64,000 nucleotides of DNA, taken from Cyclobacteriaceae bacterium (GTDB taxonomy: Bacteria; Bacteroidota; Bacteroidia; Cytophagales; Cyclobacteriaceae). Of the stretch, positions 27,528-35,653 are shown piece after piece. A program made the position numbers and the translations under genes. Location of the stretch: contig JAEUUI010000007.1 in the NCBI GenBank assembly GCA_016786585.1, forward strand, positions 1 to 64,000, written 5' to 3'. The notes below the pieces were generated by a model. It made no database searches. It saw only the letters and a list, made by a program, of their open reading frames with translations, and had not been told where the DNA came from. Positions within the stretch are counted from its first letter, which is position 1; each line of letters begins with the position of its first letter.

Positions 27528-28943
27528 TCAGTCTTCTGCGGCCGAATCATCGCCGCACATTCTTACAATCTTCGGAGTAAATTCTCCGAGCACTTCCACC
27601 AGTTCAGTCTGGTGTTGCATCACCTGCCGGATGTCTTTGTAAGCCATCGGGGCTTCGTCTAAGCCTCCGCCTAACAAATCCACTTCGTGTTTCGCCAATT
27701 CCTGTTTCACCATTTTATTGGTGATGGATTGTTTGGCTTGTCCACGCGACATCAATCTTCCTGCTCCGTGTGAAGCAGAATTGAGTGATGATGCATTGCC
27801 TTTTCCCTTCACAACAAATCCGGGTGCGGTCATCGAGCCCGGAATAATTCCGAACACGCCTTCACCTGCCGGTGTTGCACCTTTTCGGTGAACGATCACT
27901 TCGCTTCCGTCAGCGAGCTTTTCTTTCCACGCAAAGTTGTGGTGATTCTCCACCATCAACAGATGCTTTTCACCCAGGGCCTGTGCGATGCGCTCATGAA
28001 TCTGGTGATGATTGGCGGAAGCATAATCCCCGGCAAGATTCATGGCGATCCAGTATTCCTGTCCCGCTTCGGTGTTCAGATCAAGCCAGGCTAAACTCGA
28101 AGCTTGGCCGGGCAACAAACAAACCTGCTTCGCTACCCGCGTGTAGTGACGTGCGATCTCAGCACCAAGACCACGGGAACCGGAATGCGACAGGACCGAC
28201 AGATATTGCCCGGCTGGCAATTTCCATTCGTTGTTATCGTGCAACGTCATCAGTCCGAATTCCACAAAGTGATTTCCACTGCCGGATGATCCGATCTGCG
28301 CGATCGCTTTTCCGCGCAGGTTTCGAACCACCGGAATCTCATCGAACGCTTTGTGATACAGCACTTCATGATCTTTCGCACGCTGAAACGTTTCATAACC
28401 GAACCGTGTGTTGTCGATCAAAATCTGCTTCAGGTTCGCCCGATGTCTTTCGAGAAATTTTCCATCAAGCGGATACGCTGTCAGGCACATCCGGCAACCG
28501 ATGTCAACACCCACTCCGTACGGAATCACCGCATTGTCAGTAGCCAGTACTCCACCGATTGGCAATCCGTATCCCTGGTGCGCATCCGGCATCAATGCGC
28601 CTGCTACCGTTACCGGAAGTTTCATCGCAATTTCCATTTGGTTACGCGCACCTTCTTCAATTTCTACAGCTCCGTAAATCGGGTACTCAATCCTGTTCTT
28701 CAACAATTCGTGTACGCGCGATTTTTTCTCACCCGGCACCAATGCAAGTGCGGTTTTATTCCAGATCGAATCATCGACAAACTTTTTCGGATCGGCCAAC
28801 ACGGCTTTCAGCATCGAAAAAATCTCCTCCTTCTCACTTCTGCGGAAATATTTTAACACGGTGTTAATGGCAATGCCGACTGCTTTGCCTTCCGGGTACC
28901 CGATCTTAATCAGGTCTTTTCCGCTTAACATTTTACGTTTCAT
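27528..28943 (-). CDS. rtcB: RtcB-family RNA ligase
   Basis: RtcB joins RNA ends with 2',3'-cyclic phosphate or 3'-phosphate to 5'-OH using GTP and manganese, repairing cleaved tRNAs and other RNAs. From ATG 28943 it has 471 residues. Signatures are GVGVDIGCRM near residue 144-153 (metal Asp and Cys), GSGNHFVEFG near 220, HSGSRGLG near 250, VHRKGATPAGEG near 345 and SASHGAGRLMSR near 390 (guanylylated His region). The start is fixed by a strong AGAAAGGAG at 28949-28957. No archease or RtcA is seen; instead TPR paralogs flank it. Confidence 0.95.
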   Translation of the reverse strand: MKRKMLSGKDLIKIGYPEGKAVGIAINTVLKYFRRSEKEEIFSMLKAVLADPKKFVDDSIWNKTALALVPGEKKSRVHELLKNRIEYPIYGAVEIEEGARNQMEIAMKLPVTVAGALMPDAHQGYGLPIGGVLATDNAVIPYGVGVDIGCRMCLTAYPLDGKFLERHRANLKQILIDNTRFGYETFQRAKDHEVLYHKAFDEIPVVRNLRGKAIAQIGSSGSGNHFVEFGLMTLHDNNEWKLPAGQYLSVLSHSGSRGLGAEIARHYTRVAKQVCLLPGQASSLAWLDLNTEAGQEYWIAMNLAGDYASANHHQIHERIAQALGEKHLLMVENHHNFAWKEKLADGSEVIVHRKGATPAGEGVFGIIPGSMTAPGFVVKGKGNASSLNSASHGAGRLMSRGQAKQSITNKMVKQELAKHEVDLLGGGLDEAPMAYKDIRQVMQHQTELVEVLGEFTPKIVRMCGDDSAAED

Positions 28944-28948
28944 ACGAA

Positions 28949-28957
28949 CTCCTTTCT
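28949..28957 (-). promoter_or_regulatory. Strong Shine-Dalgarno-like site before rtcB
   Basis: AGAAAGGAG ends 5 bases before ATG 28943. Bacteroidota genes rarely use such sites, so this one stands out. It decides the rtcB start over the ATG-like codons at 28964 and 28931. Confidence 0.6.
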
Positions 28958-28981
28958 GTCTCAATTGCGAGACGCTTGTTG

Positions 28982-29473
28982 TTACTTTTTTTGTTTGCGT
29001 TTGCAGCGTTTGATACTTTGTTCAATTACCAGACAGTTCCACAATTCCGCTGAATAACCCAGCGCTTTCTTATAATGCCGGATTGCTGTCTTGAATTTTT
29101 TCTTCAATTCATACGCACGTCCGGCCTCGTTTAATAACTCTGCCTTTCGGGCACGCTTGGCTTTCATGCCATTCTTGTAAATGTCGATCGCTTCATCCAG
29201 TCGTTCATCATCACTGAGCAGCTTGCCGAGATACCAGTAGGGTTCAGCAAACTTTTCATCGAACTGTATGGCAAGGCGGAAATGTTTTTCCGCTGTCTCA
29301 AGCTTATCGGCATAATAGAAATACACGATGCCCAGCGTGTGATGCAGCCGTGCATAGCCCGGCTCTTCATACAAGAGCTTCTCCAGAAGTTTGAGCGCAG
29401 ACTCATGGCCTTCTTCAGCCGCTAGTCGCAGTCCTTCCTCCAGGTATTCTTCCATCCAATTAATTTTTTCCAT
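28982..29473 (-). CDS. TPR protein, upstream partner of RtcB
   Basis: This 163-residue protein is built of about four tetratricopeptide repeats with a strongly basic end (IKRCKRKQKK). It matches the TPR protein at 26957-27460 along its whole length, for example LLYEEPGYARLHHTLGIVYFYY and YELKKKFKTAIRHYKKALGYSA. It is the first gene of the TPR-rtcB-TPR cluster, with 38 bases between its stop and the rtcB ATG. The basic tail could contact RNA, which is speculation. Confidence 0.85.
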   Translation of the reverse strand: MEKINWMEEYLEEGLRLAAEEGHESALKLLEKLLYEEPGYARLHHTLGIVYFYYADKLETAEKHFRLAIQFDEKFAEPYWYLGKLLSDDERLDEAIDIYKNGMKAKRARKAELLNEAGRAYELKKKFKTAIRHYKKALGYSAELWNCLVIEQSIKRCKRKQKK

Positions 29474-29610
29474 TTGTTTTTAAATCAGTTTCCACTGACT
29501 TTATATTTTTTATAATCATTAATAACATTTTGTTGCATGCTTCACATCAGGCAAAGCAATACCAGTGTCTTTTCAGACATTTTTGTTTTTAGTATTACGG
29601 GTTAAAAAAC

Positions 29611-29637
29611 AAAAAACCCGGACGATGCCGGGCTTTT
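29611..29637 (-). terminator. Intrinsic terminator of the small transcript
   Basis: CCCGG (29617-29621) and CCGGG (29628-29632) close a 6-base loop. On the minus strand six T follow (29611-29616). Flanking A and T runs make it potentially bidirectional. Confidence 0.8.
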
Positions 29638-29745
29638 CAGTGTTTGATCACGAAATGTGATTAACTGAAAATCCGCGGCTTACACAGAATATCACCATTC
29701 GGTGTGCTTTTAAAGCGATATGATACTTTTAGTACCTGCATAGTG
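29638..29745 (-). ncRNA. Candidate compact small RNA / mini-gene
   Basis: A complete minus-strand transcription unit lies in the 347-base gap 29474-29820: promoter 29749-29780, about 110 transcribed bases, then the terminator 29611-29637. Inside are CACC-GAAT-GGTG and a longer interrupted stem. In the latter TTTTCAGT pairs with ACTGAAAA around ATCAC-ATTTC-GTGAT (about 29636-29670). It could be a small RNA, a leader, or the mRNA of the 26-codon ORF at 29661-29741. The rest of the gap (29474-29610) holds only a small TGTCT-GAAA-AGACA hairpin before the TPR gene. Confidence 0.45.
29661..29741 (-). CDS. Possible 26-residue peptide ORF
   Basis: An ATG at 29741 opens a 26-codon frame ending at TAA 29661. 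The peptide starts MQVLKVSYRFKSTPNG and ends CKPRIFS; it is basic and not hydrophobic. The promoter's -7 element ends 8 bases before the ATG, so the message would be nearly leaderless. I do not recognise the peptide. It may be a true micro-protein or chance within a small RNA. Confidence 0.3.
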   Translation of the reverse strand: MQVLKVSYRFKSTPNGDILCKPRIFS

Positions 29746-29748
29746 ATG

Positions 29749-29780
29749 CAAAGGTAAATCAACACGGATTTTATTTACAA
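29749..29780 (-). promoter_or_regulatory. Promoter of the small transcript
   Basis: TTG (29778-29780, minus strand) is followed 21 bases later by TACCTTTG (29749-29756), a full match to the Bacteroidota consensus. It fires toward the terminator at 29611-29637. Confidence 0.6.
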
Positions 29781-29820
29781 GCGAAAACGTTATTTAGAAA
29801 AATTATTTTTTTGTGAAGTG

Positions 29821-30516
29821 CTAATTTTCAAGCAGCAACTTTCTTTTGCGAAGCCGGTAAATAATTCCTCCGATGAAGGCCACAAGAATTACCGGCCAGA
29901 TGTATGCGAGCACAAGTGCAAAACTCACGATGCCGTTCCAGCCTGCTGACAGCGCTCTTTTAAAATCGTTTCTTGTTGAAGGGACATCTCCTTCAGCGAT
30001 CTGTTGAGTAATCTTCTGGTAGTATTCGAGGTTTATCGTGCTGTAGCTAACCTGATCTTTCAGGTAATTTATTCGGCTGATGGCTGCTTCAATCTCTTCG
30101 TGTAACTCCCCGATTTTCTCTTCTGCCGCCAGAACTTCAGCGATTGTCCCTGCCTTATTACGGAGGATTTCTGCGTAACGTTCTTCAACCTGCCTTTTGG
30201 TTTTTATGCGCGATTCCAGGTCTACAAATTCTTTTGCTACATCTTCCGTGGTGATCGTTCGGTAGTTAACAAAGTGTGCCAGTTGGTCAATTTCCTTGAC
30301 AACGTCCTGAAAAAAATCATTTTCAACCCGAATGCTCAGTTTATTCTCTAAAACTGGATTTTCAAGCTCCATTTTAGAGTCTGATATATAGGCGGGATAC
30401 TTTTTTACAATCCGCTCGATGGCTTCCGTTGTCTTGTTGACGCTTTCCACTTCGAATCGGTAATCAAGCGTTTTGATCAATTTTGTTTTTCCGTTCGAAT
30501 ATAAATCGTGAAGCAC
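29821..30516 (-). CDS. DUF4349 protein body, separated from its lipoprotein start by a frameshift
   Basis: The 231-residue frame begins with a GTG and covers the DUF4349 region. It contains IKTLDYRFEVESVNKTTEAIERIV, a coiled coil around residues 95-155 and a C-terminal membrane helix (about 200-222) with a basic tail. DUF4349 proteins normally start with a lipoprotein signal. That signal is in the overlapping frame at 30477-30659. Upstream of the GTG this frame stays open and sensible (ITTAARQASPQQ) back to a stop near 30557. The intact gene would run 30659 to 29821 with one base gained or lost. Function is unknown. Confidence 0.75.
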   Translation of the reverse strand: MLHDLYSNGKTKLIKTLDYRFEVESVNKTTEAIERIVKKYPAYISDSKMELENPVLENKLSIRVENDFFQDVVKEIDQLAHFVNYRTITTEDVAKEFVDLESRIKTKRQVEERYAEILRNKAGTIAEVLAAEEKIGELHEEIEAAISRINYLKDQVSYSTINLEYYQKITQQIAEGDVPSTRNDFKRALSAGWNGIVSFALVLAYIWPVILVAFIGGIIYRLRKRKLLLEN

Positions 30517-30659
30517 CTGTTGCGGGGATGCCTGCCGGGCGGCTGTTGTAATGGAGCGACATCTTCAACGGTATCTCCGGTATTATCAACTTCTTCAACT
30601 TTTGTCCCGCAAGCGGCCATAAGAATTAAAAGGCAAAGCGATATCATCCGTGTTTTCAT
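30477..30659 (-). pseudogene. Lipoprotein N-terminus of the frameshifted DUF4349 gene
   Basis: This 60-codon frame starts with a lipoprotein signal whose lipobox is LMAAC (Cys near residue 17). An acidic linker EEVDNTGDTVEDVAP follows, then out-of-frame-looking residues. It overlaps the DUF4349 frame by 40 bases. A single -1 shift between about 30557 and 30480 would join them into one lipoprotein of about 280 residues. It is either a real mutation or a sequencing/assembly error. Confidence 0.7.
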
Positions 30660-30770
30660 AACGTTTGGGTTTTAATTGAAAGACTAAGAAATGTGATGAA
30701 TGGCCGGAAGTGATTCCGCCTGATGCGAACGAGAAAGGTTACCCGGCTGTCGACAAGCCGGGTAGAAATG

Positions 30771-30794
30771 AAAAAGCCGTTACTCAGTAACGGC
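30771..30794 (-). terminator. Intrinsic terminator of the small lipoprotein gene
   Basis: GCCGTTAC (30776-30783) and GTAACGGC (30787-30794) form an 8-bp stem with a 3-base loop. Five T follow on the minus strand. It sits 8 bases past the stop at 30802. A second 8-bp hairpin (30741-30763) lies just beyond. Confidence 0.88.
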
Positions 30795-30801
30795 CTTTAG
30801 C

Positions 30802-30990
30802 TTATTGAGCTGTTGCTGTTGTATCAGCTGCGGTAGTGTCAGCCGCAGTAGTGTCAGCGGGAGCTGGCGCAGTTGTTACTGTGTCTTTCGGTTCAGTTGT
30901 TTCTGCAGGCTTAGATCCACAGAAAGTAAGGGTCAACGCAAAAAATGCGCAGAAACCGGCAGCTAATACGGTTTTCAATGATTTTTTCAT
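30802..30990 (-). CDS. Small Thr/Ala-rich lipoprotein
   Basis: From ATG 30990 this encodes 62 residues. A lipoprotein signal (Cys in LTFCGSKP near residue 24) is followed by a low-complexity tail with three near-copies of ADTTA. No fold or function can be inferred; it is probably a surface or periplasmic lipoprotein with a disordered tail. It stands alone between two terminators and diverges from the sigma-factor gene. Confidence 0.65.
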   Translation of the reverse strand: MKKSLKTVLAAGFCAFFALTLTFCGSKPAETTEPKDTVTTAPAPADTTAADTTAADTTATAQ

Positions 30991-31050
30991 GATATCAGGT
31001 TTAAATTTGGCCTTCATACCGAAAACCGGGGAAGGTCACCCAATGAAACA

Positions 31051-31058
31051 TATTTTTG
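31051..31058 (+). promoter_or_regulatory. -7 promoter element before the sigma-factor gene
   Basis: TATTTTTG fits TAnnTTTG and ends 24 bases before the TTG codon at 31083. No TTG was found at -33. Confidence 0.4.
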
Positions 31059-31082
31059 TTTTGGGTTACCTTGAGGTGAAAA

Positions 31083-31667
31083 TTGTATCAAACCGACTTT
31101 GCTGCTGTGGCGAACTATTTTGACGAATTAATACTCGCAGAGATCAGGAAGAAAAACGAGGCGGCACTCGGTGAGCTTTATAAAACACACTATCCGATGG
31201 CTGTCCACCTGGTTTGTTCGAACAGCGGTACCGAGCAGGAGGCGAAAGATATCTTCCAGGAAGCTGTGATTGTCTTTTACGAGCGCGCACAGCAACCGGA
31301 TTTTGTTTTAACGTGCAAGATCAAAACCTATCTGTATGCCGTATGCCGGAGGTTGTGGCTGAAGCGACTGACTGAACGCAAGCGTTTTGACGTGAGCATT
31401 CCGGAAGCGGAGGCCTTTGACAGGATGGAGGAGGAGATGACTGAAGTGGTGGAAAGCGAAATGAACTTCCAGCGCATGCGCGACTCACTTCAGGCGCTTG
31501 GCGAACCCTGCCGGACTATTATTGAAGATTTTTACATTCGTGATTTTTCGATGGAGATCATCCGCGAAAAATTTGGATACACAAGTGCCGATAACGCAAA
31601 GAACCAGAAGTACAAGTGTTTGCAGCGGCTGAAGAAATTGTTTTTTGGAGAGCGTAACGTGACATGA
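31083..31667 (+). CDS. Sigma-70 family (ECF-type) RNA polymerase sigma factor
   Basis: This sigma factor of up to 194 residues has region 2 around EAALGELYKTHYPMAVHLV...AKDIFQEAVIVFYER (about 25-80). Region 4 follows around MRDSLQALGEPCRTIIEDFYIRDFSMEIIREKFGY (about 130-170). The start is uncertain: TTG 31083 gives the full frame and GTG 31107 is an alternative. It overlaps the next gene by 4 bases (ATGA). That gene encodes a membrane protein with an anti-sigma-like N-terminus, so the pair should be a signal-responsive switch. Confidence 0.86.
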   Translation: MYQTDFAAVANYFDELILAEIRKKNEAALGELYKTHYPMAVHLVCSNSGTEQEAKDIFQEAVIVFYERAQQPDFVLTCKIKTYLYAVCRRLWLKRLTERKRFDVSIPEAEAFDRMEEEMTEVVESEMNFQRMRDSLQALGEPCRTIIEDFYIRDFSMEIIREKFGYTSADNAKNQKYKCLQRLKKLFFGERNVT

Positions 31668-32719
31668 ACGAACAGCGTGAAATAATGGAGTTGCTCGACC
31701 GGTATGTGAAAGGAACATTATCGGAAGGAGAAATTACGGAGGTTGAAAACCGGATACGGGAAGATGAGTCTTTTCGTGCACTGGCGGATGAGCATATACT
31801 GCTCACCAGGAATTTGCAGGCATACGGAAGACGCAATGAGATGAAAACAAAGCTCGAGGCGCTTCATGCTGATTTTCAGAAGCCTGTGGTTTCTTTACCG
31901 GTGCGTGGCTGGAAGCGTTACAAAACACTAAGCGCGGTGGCTGCTTCCGTGGCGGTTGTGAGTATTGCGGCTACATTATGGATAACACAAAATCTTCGCT
32001 CGCAGCAAAACTCCGATTACCAGGAACTTCGCAGAACAGTCGATAAAATTCAGAAATCACAATCTGCCCTTGAGAAAAACTTAACGCGCAAACCGGTTGT
32101 TGCTCCGCAATTCGCTGCAACAGGTTTTTTGATTTCAGCGCAGGGTTATGTGATCACCAGTCAGCACGTCATCAGCAAAGCAGATTCGGTATACATTCAG
32201 AATGAAAAATACGGAAGCCTGAAAGCAGTTGTTGTTCATAGCGATCCGCTGAATGATGTGTCAGTATTGAAAATTGTTACGCCCGTAAAACTTCAATCAG
32301 TTCCCTATACATTAAGTCAAACCGAGGCCGAGTTGGCGGAAGGTGTTTATACGTTGGGTTTCCCACGCGAGGAAGTTGTGTTCGGAGAAGGATCGATTAG
32401 TTCATTGACCGGTTACCGCGCAAACCCGAATGCGTACCAGGTTTCAGTTCCGGTTAACCCGGGAAACAGTGGCGGACCATTGTTAAACAATCAGGGTGAT
32501 TTGATCGGAATGATCACCGGTGTGCAGACGCAAACAGCAGGAGCAACGTTCGCAATCAAATCCTCAGTGTTAAAGGAAATTCTTGCCGACTCGGTGCTGG
32601 ATTCTCTTCAGGCGCCCATCCGGCTGCCTAAAACAAACACGATCAGGAATGCAAACCGCATTCAGCAGGTCAAGAAACTGAGGGAATGCGTTTTCCTGGT
32701 GAACGTGTATAAAAATTGA
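31664..32719 (+). CDS. Anti-sigma-like N-terminus fused to a periplasmic trypsin-like (HtrA-type) protease
   Basis: This 351-residue protein has three parts. Residues 1-75 are soluble and helical, like Bacteroidota anti-sigma factors (LLDRYVKGTLSEGEITEVENRI). One membrane helix lies at about 88-106. Residues 145-310 form a trypsin-like serine protease domain without a PDZ domain. The triad is visible: His in TSQHVI near 166, Asp in NDVSVLKI near 198 and Ser in NPGNSGGPL near 272. The layout would place the protease outside and the anti-sigma region inside. It may tie sigma release to proteolysis, which is inference. A basic/Cys tail follows. Confidence 0.82.
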   Translation: MNEQREIMELLDRYVKGTLSEGEITEVENRIREDESFRALADEHILLTRNLQAYGRRNEMKTKLEALHADFQKPVVSLPVRGWKRYKTLSAVAASVAVVSIAATLWITQNLRSQQNSDYQELRRTVDKIQKSQSALEKNLTRKPVVAPQFAATGFLISAQGYVITSQHVISKADSVYIQNEKYGSLKAVVVHSDPLNDVSVLKIVTPVKLQSVPYTLSQTEAELAEGVYTLGFPREEVVFGEGSISSLTGYRANPNAYQVSVPVNPGNSGGPLLNNQGDLIGMITGVQTQTAGATFAIKSSVLKEILADSVLDSLQAPIRLPKTNTIRNANRIQQVKKLRECVFLVNVYKN

Positions 32720-33460
32720 TCAGCGTTCAAACAGCGACAGAAACTCTTCTTTCTTGTTGGGTGATATTTCGAGTTCTTGGTTGTTCTTCATGGTAACAGA
32801 CCCGCCCTTACCTTTTGAATAGCGGATCACATAATCGGGGTTGATCAGGTACGAACGATGAATCCGCACGAAGCGGTGATCTTTTAAAATATCCTCAAAA
32901 TATTTCAGTGTGCGGCAGATCAGCAAGGGCTGACCGGTTTCAAAATAGAACTTGGTGAAGTTGTCGGCTGCCTCGCAATACAGGATGGAGTTGATGGTAA
33001 CAATTTCAAAACCCTCCATTGTAGGCAACATAATTTTTTGTTGACCACCCGTGCGAATGTTATCCAGTAAAACCTGCGCATGGCGGGTATAATTTTCTTC
33101 GTTTCGCTCTTTCCGGATTTTGTCAACCGCCTTGATCAACTCATCAATCGAAATCGGCTTTAGCAGATAATACGCAGCACTCTGGTTTAGCGCCTGGATG
33201 GCATAGTTATCGAAAGCAGTAACAAAAATTGTTTCAAACGTAATGTCGCCCGCTTTATCGAGCAGGTCAAAGCCGTTGCCGTACGGCATTTCGATATCCA
33301 GAAAAATCAGGTCAGGCTTGTGCGTTTTAATGGCTTCCAGCCCTGTGGCAACCGATTCACCAAATCCGCTTACAGTAACATCCGGGCAATATTTTTTCAG
33401 ATAGTTTGCCAGAATGTCGCGGCTGTCTTTTTCGTCATCAATGATTACAGCTTTTATCAT
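32720..33460 (-). CDS. LytTR-family response regulator
   Basis: This 246-residue protein has a receiver domain (about 1-120; phosphoacceptor Asp in DLIFLDIEMP near 55) and a LytTR DNA-binding domain (about 145-246; LYCEAADNFTKFYF, RIHRSYLINPDYV). It overlaps the upstream histidine kinase gene by 4 bases, so it is the cognate regulator. It probably controls transcription by binding direct repeats near promoters; targets are unknown. Confidence 0.94.
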   Translation of the reverse strand: MIKAVIIDDEKDSRDILANYLKKYCPDVTVSGFGESVATGLEAIKTHKPDLIFLDIEMPYGNGFDLLDKAGDITFETIFVTAFDNYAIQALNQSAAYYLLKPISIDELIKAVDKIRKERNEENYTRHAQVLLDNIRTGGQQKIMLPTMEGFEIVTINSILYCEAADNFTKFYFETGQPLLICRTLKYFEDILKDHRFVRIHRSYLINPDYVIRYSKGKGGSVTMKNNQELEISPNKKEEFLSLFER

Positions 33461-35481
33461 GCAGCCAGTGTTTTGGTGATCGGAATATAAATCCGCACAT
33501 GCGTTCCGCCTTGTTCGTTCAGATCGGATATCTCTACGCGGTAATGGGTTTTATAAACTTTATTGATGATGTGCAGACGTTCCTGGATATTCTTTAAGCC
33601 GGTAGACGTATGTTTTTTCTGATTGGCGGTTTTTAGCTCTGCAGATTTTTTTCGTCCGATGCCATCATCTTTGATTGCAACCACCAGAAATCCATTTTCA
33701 TGATAGATGCTGAGCTCAAGTTTGCCTTTCGTTTCCTTGTATCGCAAGCCATGCCATACTGCATTTTCGATGTATGGCTGAATGAGCATCGGGGGAACTT
33801 CTAAGGTTTCGGTGCTGATTGTTTCATCGATGTTGATCTCGTAATCAAACTTATCACGAAAGCGGTAATGCTCCAGTTTCAGGTAGAGTGTGAGAATTTC
33901 CTGTTCCTTGAATAACGGTATAAAATCTTCCTGTGAGTTTTCAAGCACGAGGCGCATGAGTTGCGAGAATTCAGATAGAAACTTGTTTGCTGTGCGCTCA
34001 TCCTGCTGGGCTACAAAGTGATTCACAGAATTCAACGCATTAAAAATGAAATGCGGATTCATCTGGCTGCGAAGCGACTTAAGCGCAAGCAACTGGTTAG
34101 CTGTTTTACTCGCCTGTGCGCTGCGGTAAATGAAATATGCAGCCACCGCAACAATGAGAATAATTAGAATTAAGCCATAGATTATTAATTGCTGACGGAG
34201 AACAGTTTGATTTTGAATCTTCTCTTCACGTTGACCAATTGAAACTGTTTTAGAAAGCTCTTCGATATCCTGCTGTTGTTTGATTAACTCACTGCGGTCG
34301 AAAAGTTTAATCTCGTGAAGCTTTTCGTTTTTAGCCACAGCCTGACTGTATTTCTTATATGTCGATAATGCCTGTGCTGTGCGATTATTTTTTGCGTAGA
34401 GATCCGCCAGCGCGAGATAAGCATTTTCCTGTGCTTGTGGATTGTCGATTGTGTCGGCAATCGCGGCTGCTTCTTCCGCTTCTTTCAGGGCTTCGGGGAT
34501 TTCACCTTTGGCTGCGAACGTGCTGCTGATCGCAACTTTGTCATTCGCTACTTCAGAAAGATTGTTGTTCTCCAGGTTGTAGTCGATTGCCTGTCTGCGC
34601 AGATCAATCTCTTCGTCAAGTTTACCCTGATCTTTCAATACTGCTGCAATGTCTTCTTTAGCCTCCTGGTTTGATTGTTGAACAGGGGCACTTGAAGGAG
34701 CGGCTGCCCCGGAAGCGCGCTGATTTTGAAGTGAATTTGAATACAGTTGCTGCGTTTTATCGAGCTGATTTTGCTGCGCGTATATTTTTGCTTTTTGATT
34801 TTGAATACGAATTGAAAGCGACACATCCGTTTTTTTCGGGCTGTATTGAATAGACTCTGCCGCCTTTTGAGCCTCGGAGTAGTTACCTTGTGCATAGTAA
34901 ACTTCCGAGATTGCCAATTGGCATTCAGCCCTTTCTTCCGGAGTAGAGTTTTTTGTTGATAGTTCACGATAGTGATTGAGCGCTTCGTCATACTGGCCAA
35001 GCCTGAAATTTGCCTGGGCCAGACCTGTTAAGGCTTGCTTGAGCTCGGTCAGGCTATTACCAGGCGATGAATAGCTGGCAGTCTCTTCCTCTTTTCTCAC
35101 ATTGTCCGTATCGTGTTGCAGAAATTTTTGATAGGCCTTGGTGTAGTTATCGAGTGCAAGTTTCCATTCTTCAATGCGCTCGTTCACCTGACCCAATAAC
35201 AGGTAACTTCTTCCTTCATTAAAGGCATCTTCATTGACGATACTCATCGCCAGCGCCTCGCGAATGTTATCAAGCGCAGCCTTTGGATCTTGTTCTTTGA
35301 TTTTTTCTGCTTCGTTAAGCAATCGTTGTATGTCGCGCGTGTTTGCCCGCGACTTGATGTCGCTGTAGGAGTCACTCGAACGACTCACAGACTTTTTCTT
35401 CTCGGTATTCTGAGCCCACGCATCGAGGCTTACGAACAATGCGAAAATCGTTAACCAGTAAATTCCTGAACGAGGCTTCAT
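33457..35481 (-). CDS. LytS-type sensor histidine kinase with TPR sensor region
   Basis: This 674-residue protein has a signal peptide (about 1-23) and a periplasmic region of several TPRs (about 45-400). A coiled segment and one membrane helix (about 430-450) follow. The His_kinase domain has its phospho-His in MNPHFIFNALNSVNHF near residue 476, the ATP-binding N box in LIQPYIENAVWHGL near 573, and a GIGRKKS G box. It lacks a periplasmic PAS or ligand-binding domain. It forms a two-component pair with the overlapping LytTR gene. Confidence 0.93.
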   Translation of the reverse strand: MKPRSGIYWLTIFALFVSLDAWAQNTEKKKSVSRSSDSYSDIKSRANTRDIQRLLNEAEKIKEQDPKAALDNIREALAMSIVNEDAFNEGRSYLLLGQVNERIEEWKLALDNYTKAYQKFLQHDTDNVRKEEETASYSSPGNSLTELKQALTGLAQANFRLGQYDEALNHYRELSTKNSTPEERAECQLAISEVYYAQGNYSEAQKAAESIQYSPKKTDVSLSIRIQNQKAKIYAQQNQLDKTQQLYSNSLQNQRASGAAAPSSAPVQQSNQEAKEDIAAVLKDQGKLDEEIDLRRQAIDYNLENNNLSEVANDKVAISSTFAAKGEIPEALKEAEEAAAIADTIDNPQAQENAYLALADLYAKNNRTAQALSTYKKYSQAVAKNEKLHEIKLFDRSELIKQQQDIEELSKTVSIGQREEKIQNQTVLRQQLIIYGLILIILIVAVAAYFIYRSAQASKTANQLLALKSLRSQMNPHFIFNALNSVNHFVAQQDERTANKFLSEFSQLMRLVLENSQEDFIPLFKEQEILTLYLKLEHYRFRDKFDYEINIDETISTETLEVPPMLIQPYIENAVWHGLRYKETKGKLELSIYHENGFLVVAIKDDGIGRKKSAELKTANQKKHTSTGLKNIQERLHIINKVYKTHYRVEISDLNEQGGTHVRIYIPITKTLAA

Positions 35482-35653
35482 AACTCAATTCCTGAAAGTT
35501 AATACTTTAATTCTAACGCGTTTTCGCAGAAAAAGGCTGGATCGGAGCTTTCCCTAAGTATCCGGGCAGTTTCACCCGTTCTCATCCGGGCCCGGCTAAG
35601 TATGGATACCCCAGGGGAAATTTTCGCGTAAAATTTACCAAAACACTAATGCT

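Noticed and set aside
30477-30557. Programmed -1 frameshift in the DUF4349 gene
   Set aside because: No slippery XXXYYYZ heptamer in the right frame and no clear downstream structure; an indel is simpler.
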